In this document: positions 54,616 through 63,960 of the stretch, piece by piece
Layout: each line of letters begins with the position of its first letter
Numbering within the stretch: position 1 is the stretch's first letter
Source of the DNA: an uncultured Duncaniella sp.
GTDB taxonomy: Bacteria > Bacteroidota > Bacteroidia > Bacteroidales > Muribaculaceae
NCBI GenBank assembly: GCA_910587515.1
Contig: CAJULW010000028.1
Span: forward strand, 4,967-68,966
DNA length: 64,000 nt
Direction of reading: 5' to 3'
Program-made: the position numbers and the translations under genes
The notes under the pieces: model-generated
The model's input: the letters and a program-made list of their open reading frames with translations, nothing else
The model's database searches: none
What the model was told of the DNA's origin: nothing

Positions 54616-56679
54616 TTATTTGTATGCAGGATGCTGCGTAAGATTGGGGTTGTCGACAAGCGGGTGGCCTGCGCTTTTGTTGGCGAATGGGCAGATCTCG
54701 GTTTTGTTTTTTTCGAAACCGTAATATACTCCTGTCGGGCCAGCCACCCAGTCGGGATAAGTGCCATTGTTTTCTGCGCTACCAGTAGGTTTGGTATATA
54801 CAGAACCACCTATGTTCAAGGCTGTGATAGCAGCGGGTGAGTAACCTGCGCAACGACGGGAGTTCTTGTTGTAAGTGCTGGTCCATGCCTGGAACATATT
54901 GACTGTGTACCATACGTCGTCGTCAGCAGGGGTGATGCCGTGGGCAGCAAGGACTTCTTTGATGGCCGCGTTGTGTTTGTTGCGGTTTGCGGCTGTATTG
55001 GCATTTTTAATTGCTGTCAGTTTGGAGACTTCGTCCGGATCGGTAATTTCGATAAAGGGCACTGTCAGGAATTTTTCTCCATATGTGCAAGAGGACATTT
55101 CGAGTTTTACAAGACGGATCTGGGGAACGTTGGCATATTTGCCTGTACGATCGGACAGATCTTTCATATCCTGTTGAGCCTGACGGATTTCTTTATCTAT
55201 AAGATTCATACGGATAAGGTCGCCCCGGACGAGAAGTTCATCTCCGAGTTCCCATTTGCGTTCCTGCATGATGGTTTCCAAAAATTCATCTTTGTTGGCA
55301 GCGGCTATCGGCATGGATCCGATGCCAGCGCGGTCGCGAACCTGCTGAAGCGCAGCTTTGGCTGCGTCATTGGGGCCGTGGAGGAAGTTTTGGGTCTCGG
55401 CATACATTAATAGTACGTCGGCATAGCGGAGAAGAGGTACGTCCACATTTCTGTCGGCAGCTGCGTATGGTGCCTGACACCACTGTATACGGTATTTACC
55501 GGGCATGACGCTTGAGAATGTGGTGGCGCAGTTAGTTCCGTCAAAATTTGTAGCGTCTTTCAGGAACGTGATAGAATAGTTTGCACACACGACATCACGA
55601 CGATTGTCGGCTGCGTCAAATGACAGATAGTAAGTCGGAAGTTTAACTTGAAGGGTTTTGCGAGTTCCGAAGGTTCCGCCCATGCAACCCGGCTGGCCGT
55701 TGTAGATGCCGAAGTCAGAGTTGGTGGATTTACCAAGACATGCGATCTGCCACATCATTTCCTGAGAGCTTACACCGAAGTTTCGTTGGCAATAGTTGTA
55801 GAACAGAGTCTGGTATGGACTCATTCCGTCTTTGCCCTGTGTGATAAGGCTATTTTCATTTTGTGTGAAAATATCGCTGAGGGCAGCGTCGGCTATAGTG
55901 TAAAGTTCGCGTACTCGGGCTTCATCGGGACGACGGTCGAAATGCAATGAAGATGCGTCGTTGGTTTCGAGATTCCAGCGGAGTGAGTAGCCACCGGCAT
56001 AAAGACAGATACGTGCAAGGATGCCTTTGGCTGCCTGACGGGTCAGACGTTCGGGTGCTGATCCGTAATTTGATTCAGAGAACCAAGGCAGGTCATCGAC
56101 ACAGGCCTGCATCTCTCCTATGACGCGGTCGTAGATGGCATCGCGATCGGAACGTTTGGGATACCATGATTCGTCCTGCTGGTCGCTGATCGGTGAGAAC
56201 GCTGCGGGAACGTCACCATAGAAACGAATTAATTCGTTATATGCAAAGGCACGGATGAAAGTGACTTCTGCTATCAGTGCTTTCAATTTTGGAGTTTCCG
56301 GCAGTTTGACAAGACGTTCGAGTGCCACGTTGCAAGATTCGATGGTCTTGTATGACTGGCTGTAGACTGTGGTAGCCGTTGCGGGCAAAATCACGTCATA
56401 CGCGAAATTAGCAGACCGCGGACGGCCGCCTACGAGGTCTTCCTCGCAGCTTACTGTCACGCCCGGATCGATAAAGGGCCGCCAAAGTTCCGAAAAGACA
56501 AGTGCGCGGTAGCAGCCTTTCACGAAAAGTTCTGCTTTGTCTTCGCTAGAGAATACGAAGTCCAGGTCGTCGGCTGTATATGATGGTTTTTCGAGAGTGT
56601 CCTCACATGACGTGAGTATCGGTGAGGCTCCAAGGAGCACCGCCGCGGTGAGGACGCTGAATATATTTTTCTTGTTCAT
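54616..56679 (-). CDS. SusD/RagB outer-membrane lipoprotein (PUL 2)
   Basis: 687 residues, longer than usual for the family (about 500-600). The lipoprotein signal ends at PILTSCEDTLEKPSYT. The SusD fold is visible in IAEVTFIRAFAYNELIRFYGD, LLRYADVLLMYAETQNFLHG and LQQVRDRAGIGSMP. It works with the SusC gene 28 bp upstream. Its glycan is probably a pectin, judged from the lyase in the same locus. Confidence 0.96.
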   Translation of the reverse strand: MNKKNIFSVLTAAVLLGASPILTSCEDTLEKPSYTADDLDFVFSSEDKAELFVKGCYRALVFSELWRPFIDPGVTVSCEEDLVGGRPRSANFAYDVILPATATTVYSQSYKTIESCNVALERLVKLPETPKLKALIAEVTFIRAFAYNELIRFYGDVPAAFSPISDQQDESWYPKRSDRDAIYDRVIGEMQACVDDLPWFSESNYGSAPERLTRQAAKGILARICLYAGGYSLRWNLETNDASSLHFDRRPDEARVRELYTIADAALSDIFTQNENSLITQGKDGMSPYQTLFYNYCQRNFGVSSQEMMWQIACLGKSTNSDFGIYNGQPGCMGGTFGTRKTLQVKLPTYYLSFDAADNRRDVVCANYSITFLKDATNFDGTNCATTFSSVMPGKYRIQWCQAPYAAADRNVDVPLLRYADVLLMYAETQNFLHGPNDAAKAALQQVRDRAGIGSMPIAAANKDEFLETIMQERKWELGDELLVRGDLIRMNLIDKEIRQAQQDMKDLSDRTGKYANVPQIRLVKLEMSSCTYGEKFLTVPFIEITDPDEVSKLTAIKNANTAANRNKHNAAIKEVLAAHGITPADDDVWYTVNMFQAWTSTYNKNSRRCAGYSPAAITALNIGGSVYTKPTGSAENNGTYPDWVAGPTGVYYGFEKNKTEICPFANKSAGHPLVDNPNLTQHPAYK

Positions 56680-56707
56680 ATTGAATTCTTGATATCAGAG
56701 ATTTAGG

Positions 56708-59700
56708 TTAGAACGAGAGGTTGAGACCAACGACATAGCTGCGTGACAATGGATATGTCGACGAGTCATAACCTGGGGTACAGATGATGTTGTCGTTCTT
56801 GGCTGACGCGTCGGGGTCATAGCCGGAGTATCCTGTTATGGTGCAGAGGTTGTTGGCGGTGAAATAGAGGCGGAGGTTGCTTACATGGACTTTTTTCATC
56901 CATTTCGCAGGGAATGTGTAACCGAGTGTCACTTGGGCGAGGCGCAGATAAGAGCCGTCTTCAACAAAGTACGATGAAGGATATGTGATTGTGTTGACGT
57001 TGCTTGTCGACAAAGCCCAGGTGCGTCCGTTTTCATTGGGATTGAGTTCTTTAAGTCGAGCTACGTCTTTTGTTTCGCGTCCGGTTGCCGGGTCGATCAG
57101 GCGATAGTAGTTGTAGCCGAATTCGGTGGGGACGTTCTCAAATGGAGCGTATGGACTCATAGCGTGTTTTGTGGCGTTGTATATATCGTTGCCGAGATTG
57201 AACTTCATAAACACGTTTAGGTCAATGCCCTTATATGTGAATGTGTTGCTGAAACCACCGATCATGTCGGGCGTACCGTTACCGATTTTCACGAGTTTTC
57301 TGGTGAACTGCTTGCTCCCGTCTTCGTTCTCGGTATCGGCGGCGAATTTGATGTCACCTGGTTTTGGCGTACCTGTGGATGGAAGGACCACACCGTCTTT
57401 CAAGGCTCCGTATGTTCCGTCAGGATTGATCTCGAAGTCGTCGGTAGTATAGATTCCTTCATATTTGTAGCCATACATGTCACCGAGGCTTTCTCCTACA
57501 GTGGCATAGTAGGTCACTGTTCCCGAACGGTTTCCACCGGCTCCGAAAGTCTTGTGATCTTCACCGCTTTCAAGCGAGATCACTTTTGATTTGTTGAGCG
57601 AGATGTTGAGTGAAGATGTCCATTGGAAATCGCGTGTAGCGATGTTGACAGTGTTAAGTTGGAATTCCCATCCGCGGTTGCGCATCTTGCCGACGTTCTG
57701 ATATTGTTTGCTATAGCCTGTAGATGTGGGGATCACACAGTTCATAAGCATGTCGGAGATTTGGTTGTTATACCATTCGACAGTCAGGTTGACACGGTTG
57801 TTGAACATACCGAGGTCAAGACCGATGTTTGTCGCGTGGAGAGTCTCCCATTTGAGTTTTTTGTTGCCAAGAGTCGATCCTACCACGTATGCCGGAGAGT
57901 TTTCGTCGTTATCCATCGGATAGGTGGTCATTGACGCGTTGGTGACGTAGAGGTTCGAGCCGATGCCGTTGTTACCTGTTACACCGTAGCCCACACGGAA
58001 TTTAAGGTTGTTGAACCAGTTGTTGATTCCGCTTTCCTGCCAGAATTTTTCCTGAGATACGCGCCATGCAGCCGATGCAGAAGGGAAGTAGCCCCATTTG
58101 TTGCCTTTGGCGAATTTAGAGCTACCGTCGGCACGCATTGTCGCAGTGAGGAGATAGCGGTTGTCGTAGCCATAGTTCACACGGCCGAAAAATGAGAGCA
58201 TGTTGCTTTCAGAATAACCGGACCCCTTTTCGTATACTTCGACATTGGAGATGTCGTTGAGACCGTGGTTAGGGTAGGGGAACTTGCGCATTTTCATGTT
58301 GTTTTTGTCGCTCTTGGAGAAAGAGTATTCCTGACCGACCATCACTGTAAGATCATGCTTTTCTGCGAAAGTGCGCACATAGTTGAGTGTGTTGGAGATA
58401 TGCCATCCGGATCCGTTGGAGTTGCTGATAGATCCCTGCATACCTGTGTTTACGGGGTCAGAGAGATAGCCGGTAGAACGTTCGTCTGCGAAACTTGTGC
58501 TTTTACCCCATGATGTGGTGTAGTTGCCCTGAGTGCGCCATGAGAAATTCTTGAGGAAATCAATGGTGATGCCTCCGTTGACTTCGAAACGTTTGCTGTG
58601 GCTTGAAGATGTAGCGGCAAGATTCTGAACAAGAGGGTTGTTAAGGTTGTAGTTGCTATCAAGTTTTTTGAACTGGATCGATGTTTCTGAATTCATCAAT
58701 TCATCCTGTGTGAAAAGCGTACCACCGTTGATTGGCTGGAGCAGCACATAGTCCATGTGACCGTAGTTTCCACCACCGTGTGTAAGATTGTCGTAGAAGA
58801 AAGTATTGAAATCTACTTTTACGCCTTTCCAAAGCTCAGCGTTGATTTTCGCGCGGATAGAGTTGCGGCGATAGTCGTGATTGGCGAGAAGACCGTCCTG
58901 GTCGACATGGTTGTATGACAGAAGAACGCGGGTCTTTTCGGTTCCGGTCGAGATGGACACATTGTGGTTTTGTGTAGTCGCGTGGCCACCGAAGGCTTCG
59001 TCCTGCCAATCAACTGAATAGGGATTGGCATCCCTGCCGTAGCGGTTGTTGATACGGTCGAAAACACCGGTGTAGAAATCGGGCATGTCGACACCGTAGG
59101 CATCGTCGTAACCGGTAGACCAAGTTGTGGTTTTGCCCTGAAGTTCAGCAAGCTCATACTGATATCCGACATAGTCTGCTACGTTTCTCATCATAGAGAG
59201 TTTCTTAGAGAGTTTGTCGAAGGATACATAGCCGTTATAATCTACTTTGGTTTTTCCGGCAGCGGCCGATTTGGTGGTTATAACGATGATACCGTTGGAG
59301 CCGCGCGCACCGTAGATAGCTGTAGACGAAGCGTCTTTCAGCACGTCGATGGTCTCTATGTCGTTGATGTCGATGTTGGAGAGCGCGTCGCTCATGGCGA
59401 ATCCGTCAACGATATAAAGGGGCTTGGTGTCCTGTGTAAGAGACGCACCGCCACGGACTGTGATGTTCATGGAAGCACCGGGAGCACCGTTCTGTGACAC
59501 GATGTTGACACCCGCGGCTTTACCTTGGAGCGCAGCTGCGGCCGATGTAACCGGAACCTTGGCGAGTTCAGAGCCGGAAACCGAGCTGACCGCACCGGTA
59601 AGGTCTTTTTTCTTGATAGTGCCGTAACCGATTGCGACAACTTCATCAAGTACGGTTGAATTGGTGGAGAGTGTTATTTCAAGTTTGGTCTGTCCGTTGA

Positions 59701-59962
59701 CAGGGACTTCCTTGGAGTCATAGCCAATGTAGGATACGACAAGTACGGCATTGGACGGTACTGAAATTTTGAATGCACCGTCAAGGTCGGTGGCTACACC
59801 GTTGTTTGTGCCTTTCTGCATGACTGTTGCGCCAAGCAGAGGTTCGCCCGTGTCATCGAACACTGTTCCACTGACGGAAATGTTCTGGGCGTAGACTGAA
59901 AGTGAGAATGCCACGGTCAACAAAAAGGCCAACCAGCAGCGGGGGTTCTTACCAAAATTCAT
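56708..59962 (-). CDS. SusC/RagA TonB-linked outer-membrane transporter (PUL 2)
   Basis: 1084 residues. A signal peptide ends at SVYAQ. The CarboxypepD_reg-like domain begins SVSGTVFDDTGEPLLGATV, followed by the plug with VVAIGYGTIKKKDLTGAV and YIVDGFAMSD, and a barrel ending VGLNLSF. It imports the oligosaccharide with SusD. It is the first gene of PUL 2. Upstream is a promoter region with an unusual C9 tract (next entry). No dedicated regulator for this PUL is seen in the window. Confidence 0.97.
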   Translation of the reverse strand: MNFGKNPRCWLAFLLTVAFSLSVYAQNISVSGTVFDDTGEPLLGATVMQKGTNNGVATDLDGAFKISVPSNAVLVVSYIGYDSKEVPVNGQTKLEITLSTNSTVLDEVVAIGYGTIKKKDLTGAVSSVSGSELAKVPVTSAAAALQGKAAGVNIVSQNGAPGASMNITVRGGASLTQDTKPLYIVDGFAMSDALSNIDINDIETIDVLKDASSTAIYGARGSNGIIVITTKSAAAGKTKVDYNGYVSFDKLSKKLSMMRNVADYVGYQYELAELQGKTTTWSTGYDDAYGVDMPDFYTGVFDRINNRYGRDANPYSVDWQDEAFGGHATTQNHNVSISTGTEKTRVLLSYNHVDQDGLLANHDYRRNSIRAKINAELWKGVKVDFNTFFYDNLTHGGGNYGHMDYVLLQPINGGTLFTQDELMNSETSIQFKKLDSNYNLNNPLVQNLAATSSSHSKRFEVNGGITIDFLKNFSWRTQGNYTTSWGKSTSFADERSTGYLSDPVNTGMQGSISNSNGSGWHISNTLNYVRTFAEKHDLTVMVGQEYSFSKSDKNNMKMRKFPYPNHGLNDISNVEVYEKGSGYSESNMLSFFGRVNYGYDNRYLLTATMRADGSSKFAKGNKWGYFPSASAAWRVSQEKFWQESGINNWFNNLKFRVGYGVTGNNGIGSNLYVTNASMTTYPMDNDENSPAYVVGSTLGNKKLKWETLHATNIGLDLGMFNNRVNLTVEWYNNQISDMLMNCVIPTSTGYSKQYQNVGKMRNRGWEFQLNTVNIATRDFQWTSSLNISLNKSKVISLESGEDHKTFGAGGNRSGTVTYYATVGESLGDMYGYKYEGIYTTDDFEINPDGTYGALKDGVVLPSTGTPKPGDIKFAADTENEDGSKQFTRKLVKIGNGTPDMIGGFSNTFTYKGIDLNVFMKFNLGNDIYNATKHAMSPYAPFENVPTEFGYNYYRLIDPATGRETKDVARLKELNPNENGRTWALSTSNVNTITYPSSYFVEDGSYLRLAQVTLGYTFPAKWMKKVHVSNLRLYFTANNLCTITGYSGYDPDASAKNDNIICTPGYDSSTYPLSRSYVVGLNLSF

Positions 59963-60089
59963 ACACGCATGGTTTAGATTTGCAATTATGATATTTATTT
60001 TAAGTTAAAAATCGGATAAAATATAGCCTTAGAGGTATTTGAGACATGGTTGTTCCGGTTTGTGCTCACGCTAAAACCGCAATTTCGGA

Positions 60090-60119
60090 CAAATTTACGT
60101 AGAAAAATTACCCCCCCCC
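60090..60119 (-). promoter_or_regulatory. Promoter of PUL 2 with a C9 homopolymer
   Basis: On the minus strand a -7 box TAAATTTG (plus-strand 60090-60097) is preceded, after 13 nt, by nine G (plus-strand C 60111-60119), placing the run where the -33 box should be. The leader to the susC ATG would be about 120 nt. The rest of the 59963-60317 gap holds no gene. The homopolymer could change spacing or strength if its length varies. Confidence 0.5.
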
Positions 60120-60317
60120 AAATATTTAACCTTAGTTAAATATATTTATGTTAATTGGCAAATGGTAATTAAAAAATGTTTACAAAAAGGCCTCGTTTTA
60201 TTAGGTATGGATTATATTTAGGTGTAAAATATTTTAATTTGCAGAAGTGTGTCACAACAATTGGTAAGGGTGAAGCGTTGTTTGATTATCTCACATTAAT
60301 TACCACCTATATTATTT

Positions 60318-61604
60318 ATGAGCGATATATTCGTTATCCTTCTTCTCATTCTGCTTAACGGTGTATTTTCAATGTCTGAAGTCGCGCTTATTTCCGCGCG
60401 TAGATCGAGACTCGACGCGGAGGCTCGACGCGGGAGCCGTGCGGCACGAGCCGCAGTGGAGCTTGCCGATGATCCGGACCGTTTTCTTTCAACAGTGCAG
60501 ATCGGCATAACTTTGATCGGTATTCTTACCGGTCTTTTCTCGGGTGCTGCTTTGTCGGTGGCTCTTGGTGATATGCTCACCGAACTCGGATTGCCCGGGC
60601 ATACGGCTCTTGTTGTAGCAAAGACTGCGATAGTGATCATTGTTACATACCTGTCGATCGTGGTGGGCGAGCTTGTCCCGAAGCGTCTCGGGCTTAACGC
60701 TGCCGATACTGTGGCTAAACTTGTCGCGAGGCCTATGAGGCTGTTGTCGATGGTCGCGATGCCTGCGGTATGGCTGTTGTCCAGGTCTACAAATATATTG
60801 GTGAAACTTCTCGGGTTGCGTGGCGATTCAAACAAGGTAACCGAGGAGGAAATAAAGTCATTGATACGCGAGGGTACTGACGCGGGAGAGGTGCAAATGG
60901 TTGAGCAGGGTATCATGGAGAGAGCGTTGGTCATGGGCGACGAACGTGTATCGACGATAATGACGGCCAAGCCGGATCTCGTAACGATGGACCTTTCCAT
61001 GACCTCGGTGGAGGTACGCGAGGTGATATCCGAGAGTTTGCATGATTCATATCCGGTTTATGACGGTGATCGCGAGGAGGCTGTCGGTGTCGTTTCGCTT
61101 AAGGATCTTATCTTGTCTGTAGACCGTCCGGATTTCAGCATTGCGGATGTGATGCAGCCTGGAGTGTTTTTCCCGGAGAGTATGCGTGTCTATGATGCTC
61201 TCGAAGTGTTGCGTGGTAAAGGCGTGCATTGTGCCCTTGTATGCGATGAATACGGAAGTCTTCAGGGAGTGGTCACGCTTTGCGATGTGCTTGAGGGGCT
61301 TATCGGCTCTATAAGCGTGCCGACAGAGGAGCCGTATATAGTAGAGCGTGCCGACGTTTGCAGCTGGCTCATTGATGGCCAGTGTCCCGTCTATGATTTT
61401 CTTGCCTATTTCGATAGCGGGGACAGCTATGCACCGTCGACCTATACCACTGTTGCCGGACTCGTCCTTGAACTATTGAAGCATATTCCTTCATCAGGAG
61501 AATGTGCTGACTGGAACGGCTTCCGCTTTGAGGTCGTAGACATGGACGGTGCGCGCATCGATAAACTGCTTGTCACCCGAATGCAGTCGGAAGAGGAGGA
61601 TTGA
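60318..61604 (+). CDS. CNNM/CorC-HlyC family transporter protein
   Basis: 428 residues. A DUF21 (CNNM) membrane domain covers about 1-180 with several hydrophobic helices (DIFVILLLILLNGVFSMSEV and FLSTVQIGITLIGILTGLFS). Two CBS domains follow (about 200-330), then a CorC_HlyC domain (about 345-425, YIVERADVCSWLIDGQCPVY). Family members are linked to magnesium/cobalt efflux, and the old name haemolysin is historical. The gene is divergent from the PUL 2 susC and convergent with the Vsr gene, whose stop is 7 bp away. Confidence 0.92.
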   Translation: MSDIFVILLLILLNGVFSMSEVALISARRSRLDAEARRGSRAARAAVELADDPDRFLSTVQIGITLIGILTGLFSGAALSVALGDMLTELGLPGHTALVVAKTAIVIIVTYLSIVVGELVPKRLGLNAADTVAKLVARPMRLLSMVAMPAVWLLSRSTNILVKLLGLRGDSNKVTEEEIKSLIREGTDAGEVQMVEQGIMERALVMGDERVSTIMTAKPDLVTMDLSMTSVEVREVISESLHDSYPVYDGDREEAVGVVSLKDLILSVDRPDFSIADVMQPGVFFPESMRVYDALEVLRGKGVHCALVCDEYGSLQGVVTLCDVLEGLIGSISVPTEEPYIVERADVCSWLIDGQCPVYDFLAYFDSGDSYAPSTYTTVAGLVLELLKHIPSSGECADWNGFRFEVVDMDGARIDKLLVTRMQSEEED

Positions 61605-61611
61605 TCTTGCA

Positions 61612-62121
61612 TTAAGTTATTAATGTGGCTTTTCCGTAATCCGATGTTTGTTCCGCTGCAAGTTGGGATGCGTTCTCGTCGGTGGCGTAGTTTGTCTTTG
61701 CCTTTTTGCTGATGATCTGTCGATAAAGGTTTTCAAGACACTCTGTATGGTTTTTAGATTTTATGTCGCATTCCCATACGCGGATCACACGCCATCCGAG
61801 TAGGCGGAGATCGACGTTGACGCGATAGTCGCGGGCGATGTTCAGGTTGATTTTATGACGCCAGAAGTCTGTGTTGGTTTTCGGGAGACGATATGACCTG
61901 CATCCTTCGTGGCCGTGCCAGAAACAGCCATCTACGAATATAACGGTGCGGTATTTAGGTAATACGATGTCGGGACATCCGGGGAGCCTGCGGTTATTGA
62001 TCCGATAGCGCAGTCCTTTTGCGAACAAGAATTTCCTTACCTTTATTTCCGGTTTCGTGTTCTTGCCCTTTACGGCCGCCATGCAACGGCTGCGCTGTTC
62101 AGGTGTCATCGTGTCGGTCAT
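61612..62121 (-). CDS. vsr: Very short patch repair endonuclease
   Basis: 169 residues. The family core is seen: MTPEQRSRCMAAVKGKNTKPE at the start, GLRYRINNRRLPGCPDIVLP, then YRTVIFVDGCFWHGHEGC with the catalytic Asp and His region, and GWRVIRVWECDIK. Vsr nicks next to T in T:G mismatches made by deamination of 5-methylcytosine. It has a long charged tail. No methyltransferase gene is adjacent, but the window contains one C5 methyltransferase at 10.1 kb, which may explain the need. Confidence 0.93.
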   Translation of the reverse strand: MTDTMTPEQRSRCMAAVKGKNTKPEIKVRKFLFAKGLRYRINNRRLPGCPDIVLPKYRTVIFVDGCFWHGHEGCRSYRLPKTNTDFWRHKINLNIARDYRVNVDLRLLGWRVIRVWECDIKSKNHTECLENLYRQIISKKAKTNYATDENASQLAAEQTSDYGKATLIT

Positions 62122-62300
62122 ATATGATTTTCAACGGGGACAATGGTTTGATTGTTGTGTTTTCCTATATTTGTCTAACATAATTGGTTTCGCCTTCGCG
62201 AATCGGATTAAGTCTGACTGTCGCCATTATGTCTCGACGGATATTATAGGCATAATTGATTGCGCCCGATATGCTCTCGCTCGGCAATGATCTAATAAAA

Positions 62301-62332
62301 TTGTCGTTGCATTTGATTTTTCCATATATTTG
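62301..62332 (+). promoter_or_regulatory. Probable promoter of GNAT gene
   Basis: TTG (62301-62303), a 21-nt spacer and TATATTTG (62325-62332), 29 bp before the ATG. Confidence 0.45.
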
Positions 62333-62361
62333 CAAATGATTTATAGCTTAAGATTGTAAAT

Positions 62362-62919
62362 ATGGAAAAAACTGTGATCGAAACTGATAGGCTGATATTG
62401 CGTCGTTGGGAGGATAGTGATGCGGAAGCGTTGTTCAGATATGCCAAGGACCCATTGGTAGGCCCTGTGGCCGGGTGGCCTCCGCATAGGTCGGTGGATG
62501 ATAGCCTTGAGATAATACGTACGGTTTTTTCCGCACCGGAGACATACGCGGTCGTGCTTAAATCCACGGGAGAACCTGTCGGCAGTTGCGGCATAATGTC
62601 TTTTCAGTCTGTTCATTCGGCAGCGATGCTCGAGGACGAAGCCGAAATCGGCTATTGGATAGGTGTGCCGTATTGGGGAAATGGATATATACCGGAGGCG
62701 GTCAACGCTCTTGTCGACCGGTGTTTCAGATGTCTCGGGAAGTCGACTGTCTGGATAGGTCACTATGACGGCAACGCTCAGTCAAGGGCGGTTGCTATAA
62801 AATGCGGTTTTGCATATAACCATTCCGAATATGACAAGTTGTCGCCACTCGGAGATGTGCGTACCGAGCATTTCTTGAAACTTAGGTCGGAAGATTACTT
62901 CAGCCGTTCTTTTGAATGA
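62362..62919 (+). CDS. GNAT acetyltransferase (RimJ/RimL-like)
   Basis: 185 residues. The start ETDRLILRRWEDSDAEALFR is typical of RimJ/RimL-type GNAT enzymes. The acetyl-CoA site region is EIGYWIGVPYWGNGYIPEAV, and NAQSRAVAIKCGFAYN follows as the late motif. The substrate (amino group of a protein, peptide or small molecule) cannot be deduced. It appears to be a single-gene unit with its own promoter. Confidence 0.9.
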   Translation: MEKTVIETDRLILRRWEDSDAEALFRYAKDPLVGPVAGWPPHRSVDDSLEIIRTVFSAPETYAVVLKSTGEPVGSCGIMSFQSVHSAAMLEDEAEIGYWIGVPYWGNGYIPEAVNALVDRCFRCLGKSTVWIGHYDGNAQSRAVAIKCGFAYNHSEYDKLSPLGDVRTEHFLKLRSEDYFSRSFE

Positions 62920-62994
62920 TGACTGATGTCGCGATGCCGTGAGTCTTTTAACGTCTATTCATTTATGATTGAATCACTGAAAAACTTTTGATTT

Positions 62995-63825
62995 TCAGAG
63001 TATCCAACGTGGAGATTTTCTTGTTGAAAAGTTTTCGGAAAGAGGTTTTGCAAAAGGCGATTGAAAACTGCGGGCTTCTTCCGGGCACTGTTTGACACAT
63101 GCGCAGCATTTGATGCAGCGTGTCGGATCGGTAGACAAATCTTCTCTGATCGCTTCTGTCGGACAAAGTTCGATACATTGTCCGCAGTCTGAGCACTTAC
63201 ATTGATCTAAGTTTGGTATATACGTTTTGGGTGATGTTGACTGCTCGGCCTGATAATTTTTTACAAATGCGATGAAGTTTTTCAAAGAGTTTTCAGGTGA
63301 GGGTTCATCTTTCAGGCTTGCCGCATCGACTGTCGTGAAATCACGGTTAACAATTTTTTCTTTGACCAAACGACCGAATTCCGTCGCGTCGACAAGGTCT
63401 TTGTCATCGGGACGACCAGATGCGATCGGAGTGTCAGGGTTGCTATAGGAATGTTCGCAGACGAAGGCCGCTGCAGCGATGGTATTGAATCCGCGTTCAC
63501 TGACGAACCTATCCAGATCGATAAGGGCGTTTTCAAAAGCGCGGTTTCCATATACGACCACTATCACTGCTGGCTGATTGTTTTTGCCACGGATTTTGTC
63601 AAGACGTTCCGCTGCTATCTTTGGGATATGTCCGCCATATACAGGAATCACAAAAACCACCGGAATTTCTTCAGTCAGTTCCATGAAATCATCCGTAATG
63701 TATTTGTGGTTTACACTGATATTGAACAATTCGTCATTATCATTGCCATTCATTCCTGATTGAATGGCTTTTGCGATCTTTTCTCCACCTCTTGTCGGTG
63801 AGAAATATATAATTGCAGATTTCAT
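62995..63825 (-). CDS. EFR1-type flavodoxin-ferredoxin protein
   Basis: 276 residues from the ATG at 63823-63825 (MKSAIIYFSPTRGGEKIAKA); the frame extends upstream to 63870 but overlaps a terminator hairpin, so I prefer this start. An N-terminal flavodoxin-like domain (about 1-160) with the FMN-type SPTRGGEKIA loop precedes two 4Fe-4S motifs, CSDCGQCIELCP and CIKCCACVKQCPEEA (about 190-235). It probably moves electrons between flavin and iron-sulfur clusters in the cytoplasm. Its partners are unknown. The tail is short. Confidence 0.88.
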   Translation of the reverse strand: MKSAIIYFSPTRGGEKIAKAIQSGMNGNDNDELFNISVNHKYITDDFMELTEEIPVVFVIPVYGGHIPKIAAERLDKIRGKNNQPAVIVVVYGNRAFENALIDLDRFVSERGFNTIAAAAFVCEHSYSNPDTPIASGRPDDKDLVDATEFGRLVKEKIVNRDFTTVDAASLKDEPSPENSLKNFIAFVKNYQAEQSTSPKTYIPNLDQCKCSDCGQCIELCPTEAIREDLSTDPTRCIKCCACVKQCPEEARSFQSPFAKPLSENFSTRKSPRWIL

Positions 63826-63847
63826 GGCTTTCCAAGTAATAAAATTT

Positions 63848-63876
63848 AAGAGTGTGTTAAATTTCAACACACTCTT
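63848..63876 (-). terminator. Terminator after tRNA-like RNA
   Basis: AAGAGTGTGTT (63848-63858) pairs with AACACACTCTT (63866-63876), 11 bp, just downstream of the RNA at 63881-63960 on the minus strand. The following T-run is weak. Confidence 0.6.
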
Positions 63877-63880
63877 AGAG

Positions 63881-63960
63881 TACCTCGGAGGGGAATCGAA
63901 CCCCTATCTGAAAATTAGGAAACTTCCATCCTAAACTTGTGTATCAACCAGATACGAGGT
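63881..63960 (-). ncRNA. tRNA-like RNA of uncertain type
   Basis: 80 nt with a 6-bp acceptor stem (ACCTCG with CGAGGT) and a perfect T-arm (AGGGG-TTCGATT-CCCCT). The left side instead shows a 5-bp hairpin GTATC-TGGTT-GATAC, and the middle folds as TTAGGA ... TCCTAA around an 8-nt loop, so a standard D-arm and 7-nt anticodon loop are not seen. A terminator follows 4 bp later, which supports a transcribed RNA. It could be a divergent tRNA, a decayed tRNA or an att-site remnant. Confidence 0.35.
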
